From Phocoena phocoena (lineage: Eukaryota; Chordata; Mammalia; Artiodactyla; Phocoenidae), in the NCBI RefSeq assembly GCF_963924675.1, contig NC_089222.1, positions 496,001-560,000 on the forward strand: a stretch of 64,000 bases of DNA, given 5' to 3'. Every line of letters begins with the position of its first letter. The stretch's first letter is position 1. Made by a program: the position numbers and the translations under genes. The notes beneath the pieces were generated by a model. The model was given only the letters and a program-made list of their open reading frames with translations. It had not been told where the DNA came from and did not search any database. Below, piece after piece: positions 1-11,090 of the stretch.

Positions 1-3000
1 TCACCGAGGGGCGGTGGCTCCCAGCCAGCTCCGACTGCTACCAGAGGGGCGACGTCGCCAATGCGGAGTGCGACAACCAGGCAGGAGTGACCTCAGAGCA
101 GAGGGTCAACCTCACAGAAGTGTGAAGAACCAAAGAGGATCAGATTCTCACCAGAGGGCCCACATCACCAAGGGAATGGGAACCAGGCAGGAGTGTCCTC
201 ACACTAGTGGGGCCACATCACCGAAAAGTGAGGGACCCAGCACACGTGGCCTCAAACCAGAGGACACACATCACAAGGGAGCTGGGATTGAGGCAGGCAG
301 GAGGAGCCTCAAAACAGAGGGACCATAGAATTAAAGAGGTGAAGAATCCCGCAGTTGGAACCTCCCAGCAGGCGGCCAGGAGCAGCGAGACTATGGGATC
401 CAGGCCGGAGTGATCTCACACCAGAGGGCCGTCATCATGAAACTGTGAGCAACCTAGGCGTTGGGATCTCAGAGCAGAAGGCCCACATTCCCATGGGGTT
501 GGGAACCTGTCAGAAGTGTACTCGCACCACAGGGCACACATCAGAGAATTTAGGGAACCCAGGAGTTAGGGCCTGACGCCAGAGGGCCCTCATTACCAAG
601 GGGAGGAGACTCCAATCAGGCACCAACACCCAACTGAGGTCCCACGTCGCCAAGGTGACGTGTGACAGCCAGGTAGGAGTGACCTCACCGCAGAGGGCCT
701 ACCTCACAGAAGGGTGAGGAACACAGCCAGGATAAGACTCTCACCAGAGGGCCCACATCACCAAGGTGATCAGAACCAGGCAGGAGAGTCTTCACACCAG
801 TGTGGCCACATCATAGAAAGGTGAGGAACCCAGCACATGTGGCCTAAACCAGAAGACCCACATCTCCAAGGGGCTCGGAATGAGGCAGGCAGGAGTAGCC
901 TCACAACACAGGGCCCATAGAATAAAAAAGCTGAGGAATCCAGCAATGGGAACTTCCCAGCAGGCGGCCAAGAGCACCAAGTCTATGCGATTCAGGCCGC
1001 AGTAAACTCACAGCAGAGGGTCCACATCATGAAACTGCGAGCAACCCAGCCATTTGGACCTCAGAGCAGAAGGTCCACATCCCCAAGGTGTTGGGAGCAT
1101 GGCAGGAGTGTCCTCGCACCACTTAGCACATATCAGAAAATGTGGGTACCCAGCAGTTAGGGCCTGACGCCAGAGGGCCCTCATCACTGAGGGGAGGAGG
1201 CTCCCAGCATGTTCCAACTACCACAAGAGGGCCCACGTCGCCAAGGCGGGGTGTGCCAGCCAGGCAGGAGTGACCTCACAGCAGACGGCCCACCTCAAAG
1301 AAGTGTGAGGAACCCAACCAGGATCAGACTCTCACCAGAGGGCCCATATCACCAAGGGGACGGGAACCAGGCACGAGTGTCCTCACACCAGTGGGGCCAC
1401 ATCACTAAAAGATGAGGAAACTGGCACATGTGGCCACAAACCAGAGGACCTACATCACCAAGGGGCTGGGAGTGACACAGGCAGGAGGAGCCTCCCAACA
1501 CAGGGCCCAAAGAATAAAAAAGGTGAGGAACCCAGCAGTTGGAACTTCCCAGCAGGCGGCCCAGAGTACAGAGGCTATGGGATCTAGGAATGAGTGAACT
1601 AACACCAGAGAGCTAACATCAGGAAACTGTGAGCAACCCAGTCGTTGGAACCTCAGAGCAGAAGGCCCATATCGCCATGGGGATGGGAACATTTCACGAG
1701 TGTCCTGGCATCACTGGGCTCACATCAGAAAACCTGGGGAGCCCAGCAGTTAGAGCCTGACGCCAGAGGGACCTCATCACCGAGGACAGGAGTCTCCAAA
1801 AGGATCCAACTGCCACCAGAGGGTCGACGTCACCAAGGCAATGGGAGCAAGCCAGGCAGGAGTTACCTCAGAGCACAGGGCCCACCTCACAGAACGGTAA
1901 GGAACCCAGCCAGGATCAGACTCTCACCAGAGGGGCCACATCACCAAGGGGCTGGGAAACAGGCACGAGTGTCCTCACACCATTGGGGCCACATCATCGA
2001 AAGGTGAGGGACCCAGCACACGTGGCCTCACACCAGAGGACACACATCACAGCGGGGCTGGGATTGAGGCAGGCAGGAGGAGCCTCAAAACAGAGGGCCC
2101 ATAGAATAAAAAAGGTGAGGAATCCCGCAGTTGGAACCTCCCAGCAGGCGCCCAGGAGCAGCAAGCCTATGGGATCTAGGCCGGAATGAACGCACATCAG
2201 AGGGCCCTCATCATGAAACTGTGAGCACCCCAGCCGTTGGGACCTCAGAGCAGAAGGCCCAAATTCCCATGGGGTTGGGAACCTGACAGGAGTGTACTCG
2301 CACCACAGGTCGCACATCTGCAAATTTTGGGAGCCCAGGAGTTAGGGTCTGACGCAAGAGGGCCCTCATTACCGAGGGACGGAGACTCGCAGCAGACACC
2401 AACTCCCAACTGAGGGCCCACGTCACCAAGGTGATGTGTGCCAGCCAGGCAGGAGTGACCTCACCGCAGAGGGCCTACCTCACAGAAGGGTGAGGAAACC
2501 AGCCAGGATAAGACTCTCACCAGAGGGCCCACATCACCAAGGGGATCGGAACCAGGCAGGAGGGTCCTCACACCAGTGTGGCCACATTATAGAAAGGTGA
2601 GGAACCCAGAACATGTGGCCTAAAACAGGGGACCCAAATCTCCAAGGGGCTAGGAGTGAGGCAAGCAGGAGTATCCTCACAAAACAGAGCCCACAGAATA
2701 AAAGTTGTGAGGAATCCAGCAGTTGGAACCGGCCAGTAGGCCGCCCAGAGCACAGAGTCTATGGGATCCAGGCCACAGCAAACTCACAGCAGAGGTCCCA
2801 CATCATGAAACTGTGAGCAACCCAGCGGATGGGACCTCAGAGCAGAAGGCCCACATCCCTATGGGGATGGGAACCTGACAGGAGTGTCCTCGGCCCACTT
2901 CCACGAATCAGAAAATGTGGGAACCCAGCAGTTAGGACCTAAGGCCAGAGGACCCTCATCACCGAGGGGAGGAGGCTCCCAGCAGGCTCCAACTGCCACC

Positions 3001-3171
3001 ATAAGGCCGATGTCACCAAGGCGGGGTGTGCCAACCAGGCAGGAGTGACCTCAGAGCAGAAAGCCCACCTCACAGAAGTGTGAGGAACCCAACAAGGATC
3101 AGACTGTCACCAGAGGGCCAACATCACCAAGGGAATGGGAACCAGGCAGGAGTGTCCTCACACCAGTGGGG

Positions 3172-3816
3172 CTACATCACCATAATTTGAGGGACCCAGC
3201 ACACGTGGCCTCAAACATGAGGACACACATCACCAAGGGGCTGGGAGTGAGGCAGGCCAGAGGATCCTCAAAACAGAGGGACCATAGAATAAAAAAGGTG
3301 AGGAATCCCACAGTTGGAACCTCCGACAGGCAGCCAGGAGCAGCGAGGCTATGGGATCTAGGCAGGAGTGAACTCACACCAGAGGGCCCTCATCATGAAA
3401 CTGTGAGCAACACAGCCGTTGGGACCTCAGAGCAGAAGGCTCACATCCCCATGGGGATGGGAACCTGGCAGGAGTGTCCTTGCACCACTTAGCACGAATC
3501 AGAAAATGTGGGAACCCAGCAGTTAGGGCCTGAGGCCAGAGGGCCCTCATCACCGAGGGGAGGAGGCTCCCAGCAAGCTCCAACTGCCACCATATGGCCG
3601 ACGTTGCCAAGGCGGGGTGTGCCAGCCAGGCAGGAGTGACCTCAGAGCAGAGGGCCCACCTCACAGAAGGGTGAGGAACCTAACCAGGATCAGACTCTCA
3701 CCAGAGGGCCAACATCACCAAGGTTATGGGAACCAGGCAAGACTGTCCTAACAGCAGTGGGGCCAACATCACCAAGGGAATGGGAACCAGGCAAGAGTGT
3801 CCTCACACCAGTGTGG
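3172..3816 (+). repeat. GC-rich satellite unit lengthened by one sub-monomer
   Basis: This unit is 645 bp instead of ~592. The extra ~53 bp is a local duplication near 3,712-3,800, where the phrase 'caccaagg..atgggaaccaggcaag' appears twice in succession. The excess equals one ~54-bp sub-monomer, which supports the internal register. Confidence 0.7.
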
Positions 3817-4674
3817 CCACATTATAGAAAGGTGAGGAACACAGCACATGTGGCCTCAAACAAGGGGACACACATCACGAAGGGGCTGGGAGTGAGGCAT
3901 GCAGGAGGAGACGCACAACCGAGGGCCCATAGAATAAAAAAGGTGAGGAATCGAGAAGTTGGAAACTCCAAGCTGGAGGCCCAGAGCACTGACACTATGG
4001 GATACAGGCCAGAGTGAACACACAGCAAAGGGCCCACATCATGAAACTGTGAGCAACCCAGCAGTTGGGACCACAGAACAGAAGTCCCACATGCCCATGG
4101 GGATGGGAACCTGGCAGGAGTGACTCGCACCACTGGGCACACATCGGAAAATGTGTGGAGCCCAGCACTTAGGGCCTGACACCAGAAGGCCCTCATCACT
4201 GAGGGGAGGAGGCCCCAGCACGCTCCAACTGCCACCAGAGGGTCCACGTCGCCAAGGCGACGTGCGCCAGCCAGGCAGGATTGACCTCACAGCAGAGGGC
4301 CCACATCATGAAAGTGTGAGCAACCCAGCCGTTAGGACCTCAGAACAGAAGGCCCACACGCTCATGAGGATGGGAACCTGGCAGGAGTGCCCTCGTACCA
4401 CTTAGCACGTATCAGAAAATGTGGGAACCCCGCCATTAGGGTCTGACGCCAGTGGGCCTCATCACCGCGGGAAGGAGGCTCCCAGCAGGCTCCAACTGCC
4501 ACCAGGGTGCCGAAGTCAACAAGGCGGGTTGTGCCAGCCAGGCAGGAGTGACCTCAGAGAAGAGGGCTCACCTCACGGATGTGTGAGGAACCCAACCAGG
4601 ATCAGAGTCTCACCAGAGAGCCCACATCACCAAGGGGATGGGAACCAGGCAGGAGTGTCCACACACCAGTGGGG
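3817..4674 (+). repeat. GC-rich satellite unit lengthened by about five sub-monomers
   Basis: This unit is 858 bp, about 266 bp (five times ~53) longer than standard. The segment starting 'cccacatcatgaaactgtga' at ~4,033 recurs at ~4,299 with 'cccacatcatgaaagtgtga', followed in both cases by the same order of sub-monomers. It is an internal duplication of five sub-monomers. Confidence 0.7.
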
Positions 4675-4767
4675 CCACATCATCAAAAGATGAGGAACCC
4701 ATCACATATGGCCTCAAACCTGAGGACATACATCACCATGTGGCTGGGAGTGAGGCAGGTATCTGGA

Positions 4768-5880
4768 GGGGCACATTTAACTCTAATTTCCCACCAGGAA
4801 GAGGAATTAACCAAAGGCTCAGAGTGCCGTGCCGGACCCTGATTATGGCCTGAAGCAAACCTGCAGTTTTGTGGCCAGCTTACAAGGAAGCGAGTTAAGA
4901 AAGGAGCTCAGGGGCACTGTAATTCACAAACCTGCAGAGATAAATGACAGCTATTGGCAAAAATATATCGAAGTAAGTCTGCAAAGAGGACTTGAAAACG
5001 AGGCAGAATTGCAGGAATCATATTTCAAGAGGTAGATTGGAATTGCATTTAAAGCATATGAAAAGCGGCAGATCTTTGACAGTGATGCACATGGACAAAA
5101 AGTGCGTATACATTTTTCCTGAATATATTCAGGAAAAAACGCATATGAACATTTTGGCCAACCAAGCCCTCCAGCAATGGAAATCCACACTACAATGAAG
5201 TCACATTTCCCATTCGTCAAAAAGGCCATCTGAATAAAGTGTAAAAACCAGAAACACAGGACAGGCCATGGAGAACAGGGAGCCGTGTTATGCTGATGGG
5301 CGGGATGTAAATTGCCAACAGACACTCTGGAGATGTTCATGGTGTATCCTGAAACATCAAAAAACAAAGCTACAGAGCCTAGGGCACTTCCACTTTTGGC
5401 CCTATAGCTTAGGAAAATTAAAATCAACAAGATACAGCCAACACAAAATTTAGGGCTGCTGTGTTTACAAGAACCTCGAGTCCAGTACAAATTAAATATC
5501 CCAGAAAGAAAAAAATGGATAAAGAAGTTGTGCTACTTACGTACAACGGAATATCACTCAGCAGTGAAATCAATGTCATCAGGCCTGTAGCAGCAAATTG
5601 AGTGGATTAAATTATGATGATTCTAAGAGAAATATGTCACACAAAGAAAGATAATTATCATAAGATATCACTAATAGAGGGAGTGTAAACTTGGCTACAC
5701 ATAAACTGAATTACAAAACCGAACAGAGTCTCACATTTAGATAAAAGCCTTATGCTTGCTTAAGGGGAAAGTTGAGTTGGGCTGCTGTATAAAAACAGAT
5801 TGAAATTAGCACACATACCATTCCATAAGCCAAATACGTAATAAACAAGACCTACTCTTTGCTCAACGAAATAGACTCAT
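4768..5880 (+). repeat. decayed, truncated unit of the 1.75-kb satellite (U0)
   Basis: From 'cacatttaactctaatttcc' onward the sequence follows the internal order of the main array unit: 'ccaccaggaagaggaatt', the 'ggagctcaggggcactgtaa' block, the palindrome, the L1-derived block, and 'ctcaacgaaat' near 5,858. It is clearly more diverged from the array consensus than U2-U21 are from each other. It enters abruptly from the GC-rich satellite and stops at the L1 that begins near 5,881. The overlapping frames are broken differently in the second macro-copy (one-base insertion near 56,819), so none is coding. Confidence 0.85.
5091..5161. mobile_element. mariner-like MITE palindrome of U0 (diverged)
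   Basis: This is an imperfect palindrome centred on 'cctgaatatattcagg'. The left arm reads 'aaaaagtgcg'. The right arm, reverse-complemented, reads 'ttggccaaaatgttcatatg', keeping the 'gttc' that I recall from the cetartiodactyl mariner terminal repeat ('ttggccaaaaagttcg'). It is probably nearer the ancestral state than the array copies. The mariner assignment rests on recall of the terminal repeat and has not been searched. Confidence 0.65.
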
Positions 5881-6600
5881 CCATGGTGTATCACCTCACA
5901 CCTATTAGAATGGGCATCATCAGAAAATCTACAAACAACAAATGCTGGAAACGGTGTGGAGATAAGGAATCCTCTTCCACTATTGTTGGGAACGTAAATT
6001 GATACAGTCACTGTGGAGAACATTATGGAGTTTCTTATAAAACTAAGAATAGAATTACCATATGATACAGCAATCCCTCTACTGGGCATATACCCAGACA
6101 AAACCATAAATCAAAAAGAGACATTCACCACAATGTTCATTGCATCACTATTTACACTATCCAGGAAATGGAAGCAACCTAAATGCCCACAGACAGACGA
6201 ATGCATAAAGGTGTGGTACATATATAAAATGGAATATTACTAAGCCATAAAAAGGAATGAAATTGGGACATTTGTAGAGACGTTGATGGATCTAGAGACT
6301 GTCATACAGAGTGAAGTAAGTCAAAAAGAGAAAAATAAATCTTGTATATTAATGCATATATGTGGAACCTAGAAAAATTGTACAGATGAACCGTTTTGCA
6401 AGGCAGAAATAGAGCAATACATGTATACAACAAACGTATGGACAACAAAGGGGGAAAGCTGTTGGGGATGGTGGTGGGAGGAGTTGAGATATTGGGATTG
6501 GTATGTATACATTTATATGTATAAAGTAGATAACCAAAAACAACCTGCTATATAAAAATATAAAATTAAATTCAAAATACAAAAATAAAATTAAAAAAAG
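5881..6600 (+). mobile_element. LINE-1 3' end, 5'-truncated
   Basis: The plus strand carries the last part of L1 ORF2 and a 3'UTR. The ORF2 tail shows IPLLGIYPDKT and a later WYIYKMEYY, the familiar reverse-transcriptase C-terminal landmarks. The frame is closed by an in-frame stop at 6,241-6,243, after which ORF2-like sequence continues to about 6,340. The 3'UTR includes 'tatgtggaacctagaaaaat' and ends in an A-rich tail at ~6,545-6,600. No clear target-site duplication was found. The left flank is 1.75-kb satellite and the right flank is not, so the element sits on a rearrangement boundary. Confidence 0.85.
6013..6342 (+). pseudogene. LINE-1 ORF2 C-terminal remnant
   Basis: This is the C-terminal end of an L1 reverse transcriptase. 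The reading frame is open to 6,240, then has a stop at 6,241-6,243, and ORF2-type sequence follows (…SEVSQKEKN). No catalytic domain is present because the element is 5'-truncated far downstream of the polymerase active site. Confidence 0.8.
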
Positions 6601-7916
6601 TAAAACAGAAAAAATATTCTTCCCTTCACATACATGTATTTATATGAATAAATTATTTCCATGCTTATATCTGTAAATACACAAAAGAGGAATAAAATCT
6701 ACCTTGAACCAAAAACGAAAAAAAGATTTAAAAGAACAGAACCCACCAGTTACACAGAGGAAAACCGTTTCAGGGCACTTGCTCCAATTGCAAAGAATTC
6801 TGAAGTTGGTCAGTGGTGGGGAATCATCTCCCATTCAGCCAGCATGCTCCTCGCAACAAGCGTCCTCACTGCAAAGCTGGGGGACCGTGCTGAGGTATCT
6901 GTGAGTAAACGTGGGCCGAGCCCCAGGCCAGCTGCTGCTGAAATGTTCCCACCCTTCCAAGGCTAAACACCTGAATATGTACAAGGACTTGAAAACCTAG
7001 AGGAAGGGCCATGGAGCCACATGAGGGACAGCATGCCAGCCGACTTGGTGCCTGCAGGCCAGCCAGGATGGTCCTGGCCCTGGGTGCTCTTCTGGAAGCT
7101 CTCCATTTCCCTGCCTGAGATACCCCTGCTGTCCCGGCCCCCACTGCTTTCTTCCTTCCTCACCTGTGCCCAGGGAGAAATTCCAGCGGCAGGTGTGGGT
7201 GACACATCCTCTTCTTTAGCAGGTAGCATCTTGGCAACTGCTGCAGAAAGTCCAGCAGAGCCCCACTCACACTGGGACACCCACAAAGCCGTGGCCTCTC
7301 ACTCCCTCCCACCAGCCCAGCCCCGAGACTGCTGACAGGGCAGAGAAAATGGCGTCAGGCACAGCTGCAGGGGCTCTTGCTGCCTGGAGCGGTGTTTATA
7401 TTGATCTCAACCCAGGCACACCTGGGGAGGGCTGGCCGGCACGGTCAGGCTTCCCAAGCCAGCCAATAATCACCCCTCAGGGGCTCACAGTTGCTGAAAA
7501 TGGAACTTGCTGAATTGGCCAGGTCCAAGGAACAGGTGTGGGCTCCTGAGAGTCAGGATAGACAAGGGGCTGCAGCTCTGGCTTGTTTTCTAATTATATT
7601 ATCTGGCCCATGAGTGGGAGACAACTTCAAGAAAACCCTCTCCTAATGAGAGGAACCCAGGAGTCAGGGAGAGGAGGGGTGGGTGGTGGTTGGAGACAGA
7701 GGCCTGGTGCCCCGGGTGCAGTGGAAGTCTCTGGAAGACCAGGTGGAGGAGGCCGCACAGAGTGATGCCCAGGGTCACAGACCTGTCAGAGCTGCTGTTT
7801 GTTAGTTCAAGTCCTGCTCTGAGGTGCTCTGTGTCAGATCTGAGCGACAGGTGAGCCGGGAGTGCTCTGCAATGAGGGCTATGTGCACGGTTCCTGTGTG
7901 CCCAGCCCTGCCAAGG
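6601..7916. other. unclassified single-copy-like sequence
   Basis: There is no tandem structure and no repeat family I recognise. The first ~350 bases are AT-rich; from ~6,900 the DNA is GC-richer and resembles ordinary genic or intergenic mammalian sequence. Short open frames here, such as plus strand 7,021-7,335 and minus strand 7,599-8,159, have no recognisable domain. A stray exon cannot be excluded, but I see no convincing one. Confidence 0.4.
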
Positions 7917-8122
7917 TACCTGCAAGGGTAGCTCTGTATCCTGGGAGGGGCCTGACCACGGGAGCCCCATGGACTGCAGAGGACCTGCCCAGGGAATCCC
8001 ATATCCTGGGAGGGGCCTGAACACGAGAGCCCCGTGGGCTGGGGTGGGGGTAGGGTACCTGCCCAGGTGAGCTCCATATCCTGGGATTGGCCTGACCTCG
8101 AGAGCACCATGGGCTGCTGGAG
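7917..8122 (+). repeat. three-copy minisatellite, ~65-75 bp unit
   Basis: Three imperfect tandem copies start near 7,917, 7,981 and 8,056. Each runs from 'acctgc' through 'tatcctgggaggggcctga' (third copy 'tatcctgggattggcctga') to 'gagccccatgg' or a close variant. The middle copy has a G-rich insertion at ~8,037-8,055. The long minus-strand frame over it is a by-product. Confidence 0.75.
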
Positions 8123-8160
8123 TCCTGGTAAAGGATGTCAGGACAGTCAGTGAAGCCACT

Positions 8161-9160
8161 GAGGATATACCTCCAGTAGTTCCTAAATCCTACACCCTGC
8201 TGGTCATTCTACCAACCACCAGGACTTGGTATTCTGTATTAGTCTTCACTGATGCCTTCTTTTGTATTCCATTAGTCCCAGAGTCACAAGAAATTTTGGC
8301 TTGTGAGTGACAGGACTCAACATACAACTAAAACAATACTTCCAGGCTGTCTTGCCCCAAGGGTTCAAAAATTCCCACACCATCTTTGGGGAAAGCTCAG
8401 CTAAAGACCTAAAAGTTCTACCTCTGGAAAAGGAAACACTCCTTCAATATTCAGACGACATTCTGATCGCCAGCCCTACTAAGGAGGCCTCAGAACTACC
8501 AAGCCAATAAAGGATAGAAGTTGTCCACGAAAAAGCTCAAGTATCACAGACTACGGTGACCTGCCTGGGCTTCATTCTCACAGAAGGTCGGAGAAGCCCA
8601 TCCCAGGAAAGGGAAGAAACAATTTACAGCCTTACCCCTTTCTGAAACTAGAAGACAGCTTAGGGGTTCCTGGGGAAGCCAGGGTTTCCTGCCTCTGGAT
8701 CCCTAACTACAGTCTACTAGCTGGGCCTCTATATGAAACACTGAAAGGAAAAGATGATGATCCTTTTGAATAGAATCCAGAAGTGGCCTTTCAAGAATGG
8801 AAAGAGCAGTCAATTCAGACCCTTGCCCTGGAACTCCCTAATTTAGCTAAACCCTTTGACCTTTACATTCCTGGTGAAAGGTGAATCGCCATTGGAGTAT
8901 TAGTGCAAAAACTGGGACCACTTGAAATGGAACAATGCAAGAATGCCATCCAGGTAGGATAAACTATGGTCACCAAGGGGCTTGGCCCACCGCCACATCT
9001 GGCCAAGGTACTGGTGGTATCTGAAAACCTGGAAATCAGCAGCCCAAAAGGCCACCTCCCTTCTAAGGGAAACAGACCCCACGTGGTGATCCTAACCCCC
9101 AACCATGCTCTGAAGTTGCAGGGTTTGCTCCGTGGGCACACTGACCTCGATTGAGGAGGC
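8161..9160 (+). pseudogene. pol: class I (gammaretrovirus-like) ERV pol remnant
   Basis: This is the remains of the reverse transcriptase and following domains of an old endogenous retrovirus. An LPQGF motif sits at ~8,352-8,366. The polymerase active-site box reads Y-S-D-D at 8,448-8,459, where gammaretroviruses usually have Y-V-D-D. Pol-like sequence continues into the thumb/connection and RNase H region. In-frame stops lie at 8,508-8,510, 8,771-8,773 and 8,882-8,884. There is no start codon, gag or protease, so it cannot be functional. The same breaks appear in the second macro-copy at offset 51,460, so decay preceded the duplication. Confidence 0.8.
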
Positions 9161-9570
9161 CCTCCAACTCCAACCTCCAGAGAGATAACCGGGGGCAACG
9201 GGGCACCATGACGACCCGTGTGACCATCACTTGACCTGGAGTTTCTCTCATAAAACCACAAGAGTGTGTCCCAAAAGAGTAGACTACTGCTTGCAGTACT
9301 TACTGTACCCAGAGGGGAGCTAATAATCTTGGCGGGGGAACCGTATATCATGCTGTCACCATAGAAAAGCCTACAGACACCCTGATGATGGTGGCCAATA
9401 AGACCGGCTGGACTCCTGTTTACTTCCAAAGGCTCTTGACTCAGTGACCATCATGATCCTTCATCACCACTGACCCTGGACTGTCTGGGAGCTGAGCGGG
9501 CAGGATCCTGACACCTGGTGCTGTTTTTACGTTAATTCAGGGGCCTAATGGAAGAAAGCGCAGACTGTTG
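9161..9570. other. probable degraded ERV interior, not resolved
   Basis: The segment lies between recognisable pol and the LTR-like region, so by position it could be the end of pol and env remnants. I see no readable motif. The long minus-strand open frame at 8,863-9,429 is antisense to the pol remnant and is not a gene. Confidence 0.35.
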
Positions 9571-9632
9571 GTCAGAGCATCTAGGCTGGCAGAAACGGTC
9601 AGTCAGAGCATCTAGGCTGGCAGAAACGGTCA
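9571..9632 (+). repeat. 31-bp direct tandem duplication
   Basis: 'gtcagagcatctaggctggc' plus 11 further bases occurs twice in immediate succession (9,571-9,601 and 9,602-9,632), identical in both copies. It also occurs in the second macro-copy at 61,031-61,092. Confidence 0.9.
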
Positions 9633-9904
9633 GCCTAAGGTGGCCGAACAAATGTGGGGCGGAGTGAAACTGGACCTCACAGCGCCACTGCACATCTCCT
9701 TTCTGGAACTTTAAAGGTCATTAGAATCTATAACACTTCCAATACTGGTGCTCAGGTGGACGAGCAGGGAGGCAGGAGGCCTGGGGACAATCAACGTCAC
9801 CTGGAGGCTGCTGGGGAGAAGTTCTGACCCTCGCCCACGGGTATGAAGCCTCCTAACTCAGCACTCAGCAGTTACAGAAGAAGGGTCTGCACCCGCAGCA
9901 CTCC
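9633..9904. other. unclassified sequence before the LTR-like region
   Basis: This is probably the 3' end of the ERV interior. No family or motif could be assigned by eye. Confidence 0.3.
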
Positions 9905-10380
9905 AAGAATGAGGAAAGGGACAAAAGGCAGAAGAGAAGTTTGTCCCAGGCAAAGCCCCTTAAAAATGCCTGGGAGATAAAAATAGAATCTGGGCAATAA
10001 AATAAAGTCTAACCATTTTTATCCTTTGTGCTTTGTCTAATTTCAGGTGCTCCTAGTGTCCCGCATACAGAGGTTCCACACCCGGCACTTCAGACCAGAT
10101 TTCCTAGAGCAGAATGGCTCGATGACACTTCAGCTCCTGGGGCCCAGTTCAGACTCCGTGACATAGAGCCTGAGCTGCAGCCAACCAGGTCCTCGAGAGC
10201 TCAGCCCCCTCCCTCCCAGTGACTCTGACAGGATCTCTACACAGCAGCCCAGCCCACAGCCCACAGGGTAGCACCTCTCCATTCTCTGATCAAAATATAA
10301 AGTTTCCTTTGCTTTTGAACCAAACTCAGTCTCGATCTATTGGCTCCAATGACACTGGGCAGGGGGACACTTGTTGGCGT
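9905..10380 (+). mobile_element. LTR-like region of the class I ERV
   Basis: It lies just downstream of the pol remnant, in the order expected for a 3' LTR. It contains an 'aataaaataaag' polyadenylation-type stretch near 9,998-10,009, a C-rich stretch near 10,204-10,219, and 'caaaatataaagtttccttt' near 10,291-10,310 that resembles a gammaretroviral R/U5 start. The exact ends, the polypurine tract and a partner 5' LTR were not found, so the boundaries are approximate. Confidence 0.45.
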
Positions 10381-10735
10381 CCACTCTGGAGGATCAGTAA
10401 CAGAAATTGAGAACATTGTAACTTCAATGAACAGATGTGTGAGCCAAACTGTAATTAACATAGAACAGTGTATAAGGCTCGGGTAAAATAAGATGTTTCT
10501 AACACTTCCATTTGATATTTCCATCACTTTCTTATAAGCAAGTTCAGTGAAAAGGTTGTCTTCTTTGTCAGGTCAATATTAGAGAAACAAAGTGATTTCT
10601 TTCCAAGGATGTACATCTAATAATCTTGGTTAAAGCTTCAATCTTGTTTTAAATGCTTTTGCATTGAAAATGATACCTCTCTTTCAGCTCCCCCATTTCT
10701 GAGAAGCATAAAATCTTATAATTTATTATTACCAA
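10381..10735. other. unclassified AT-rich sequence
   Basis: I see no gene, tandem structure or recognised repeat here. Confidence 0.3.
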
Positions 10736-10900
10736 AGGGAAATGGTAGGAGGAGGGATAAATTAACAGTTTGGGATTAACACATACACACTGCTATGTAT
10801 GAAATCATCAGCAAGGAACTACTGTATAGCACAGGGAACTACACTCAATATTTTGCAATAACCTATAAGGGGAAATGATCTGAAAAAGAATAGATATTTT
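10736..10900 (+). mobile_element. LINE-1 3'UTR fragment
   Basis: The order 'gggattaacacatacacact', 'tactgtatagcacagggaac', 'ctcaatattttgcaataacc' and 'tctgaaaaagaatag' matches the 3'UTR of older cetartiodactyl L1 elements. No ORF2 sequence precedes it. Confidence 0.75.
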
Positions 10901-11090
10901 TATTGACATCATCCATCAATGACAGTAAAAATGGAATCTAAGGGAAGACAGTGGTGAGTGCTTCTGACCCTGAAGACTTCAATCATCTAAAGTTTGGACT
11001 CTGCCTACTTCCCAAGGCCCTTAATGAACATATGTGTAGCCGTAGCTTAAAAAATTCCCCAGTTTGGGTTGCGGAGAGACACTGATATTT
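10901..11090. other. unclassified spacer before the satellite array
   Basis: No recognisable feature. It ends where 1.75-kb satellite homology resumes. Confidence 0.3.

Larger units (their letters stand above)
1..4767 (+). repeat. GC-rich satellite array, ~592-bp units
   Basis: The anchor around 'ggccacatcac' or 'ggccacatcat' recurs at 213, 806, 1397, 1989, 2582, 3172, 3817 and 4675. The spacings are 593, 591, 592, 593 and 590, then 645 and 858. Inside each unit the phrase 'cagagggcccacatcacc' recurs in degenerate form about every 54 bases. Two sub-types alternate: one containing 'gggaaccaggcaggagtg' (~56 bp) and one containing 'gtgagcaacccagc' or 'gtgaggaacccagc' (~50 bp). The period is not a multiple of three, and the open frames it yields are by-products. 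I do not recognise the family; it does not match the ~420-bp length I recall for the balaenopterid heavy satellite. Confidence 0.85.

Noticed and set aside
1983..2189. Histidine/arginine-rich frames in the GC-rich satellite
   Set aside because: The ~592-bp period is not divisible by three, so frames shift every unit. No start context or domain was seen.
4951..5490. 179-codon minus-strand open frame
   Set aside because: It is antisense to the decayed satellite/L1-derived block, has no domain, and is cut by a one-base insertion in the second macro-copy.
5881..6600. Target-site duplication around the L1 at the U0 edge
   Set aside because: No convincing matching flank was found, and the left flank is satellite while the right is not, so the original target site may be lost.
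6900..7600. Possible host exon (splice-like 'ttctttagcag' near 7,212-7,222)
   Set aside because: Pyrimidine-AG strings are common, and no reading frame with recognisable protein content follows.
7599..8159. 186-codon minus-strand open frame, kept in both macro-copies
   Set aside because: It lies across the GC-rich minisatellite, is low complexity, and shows no recognisable domain. Conservation only reflects the ~99.5% identity of the copies.
8863..9429. 188-codon minus-strand open frame
   Set aside because: It is antisense to the ERV pol remnant; the sense strand explains the sequence.
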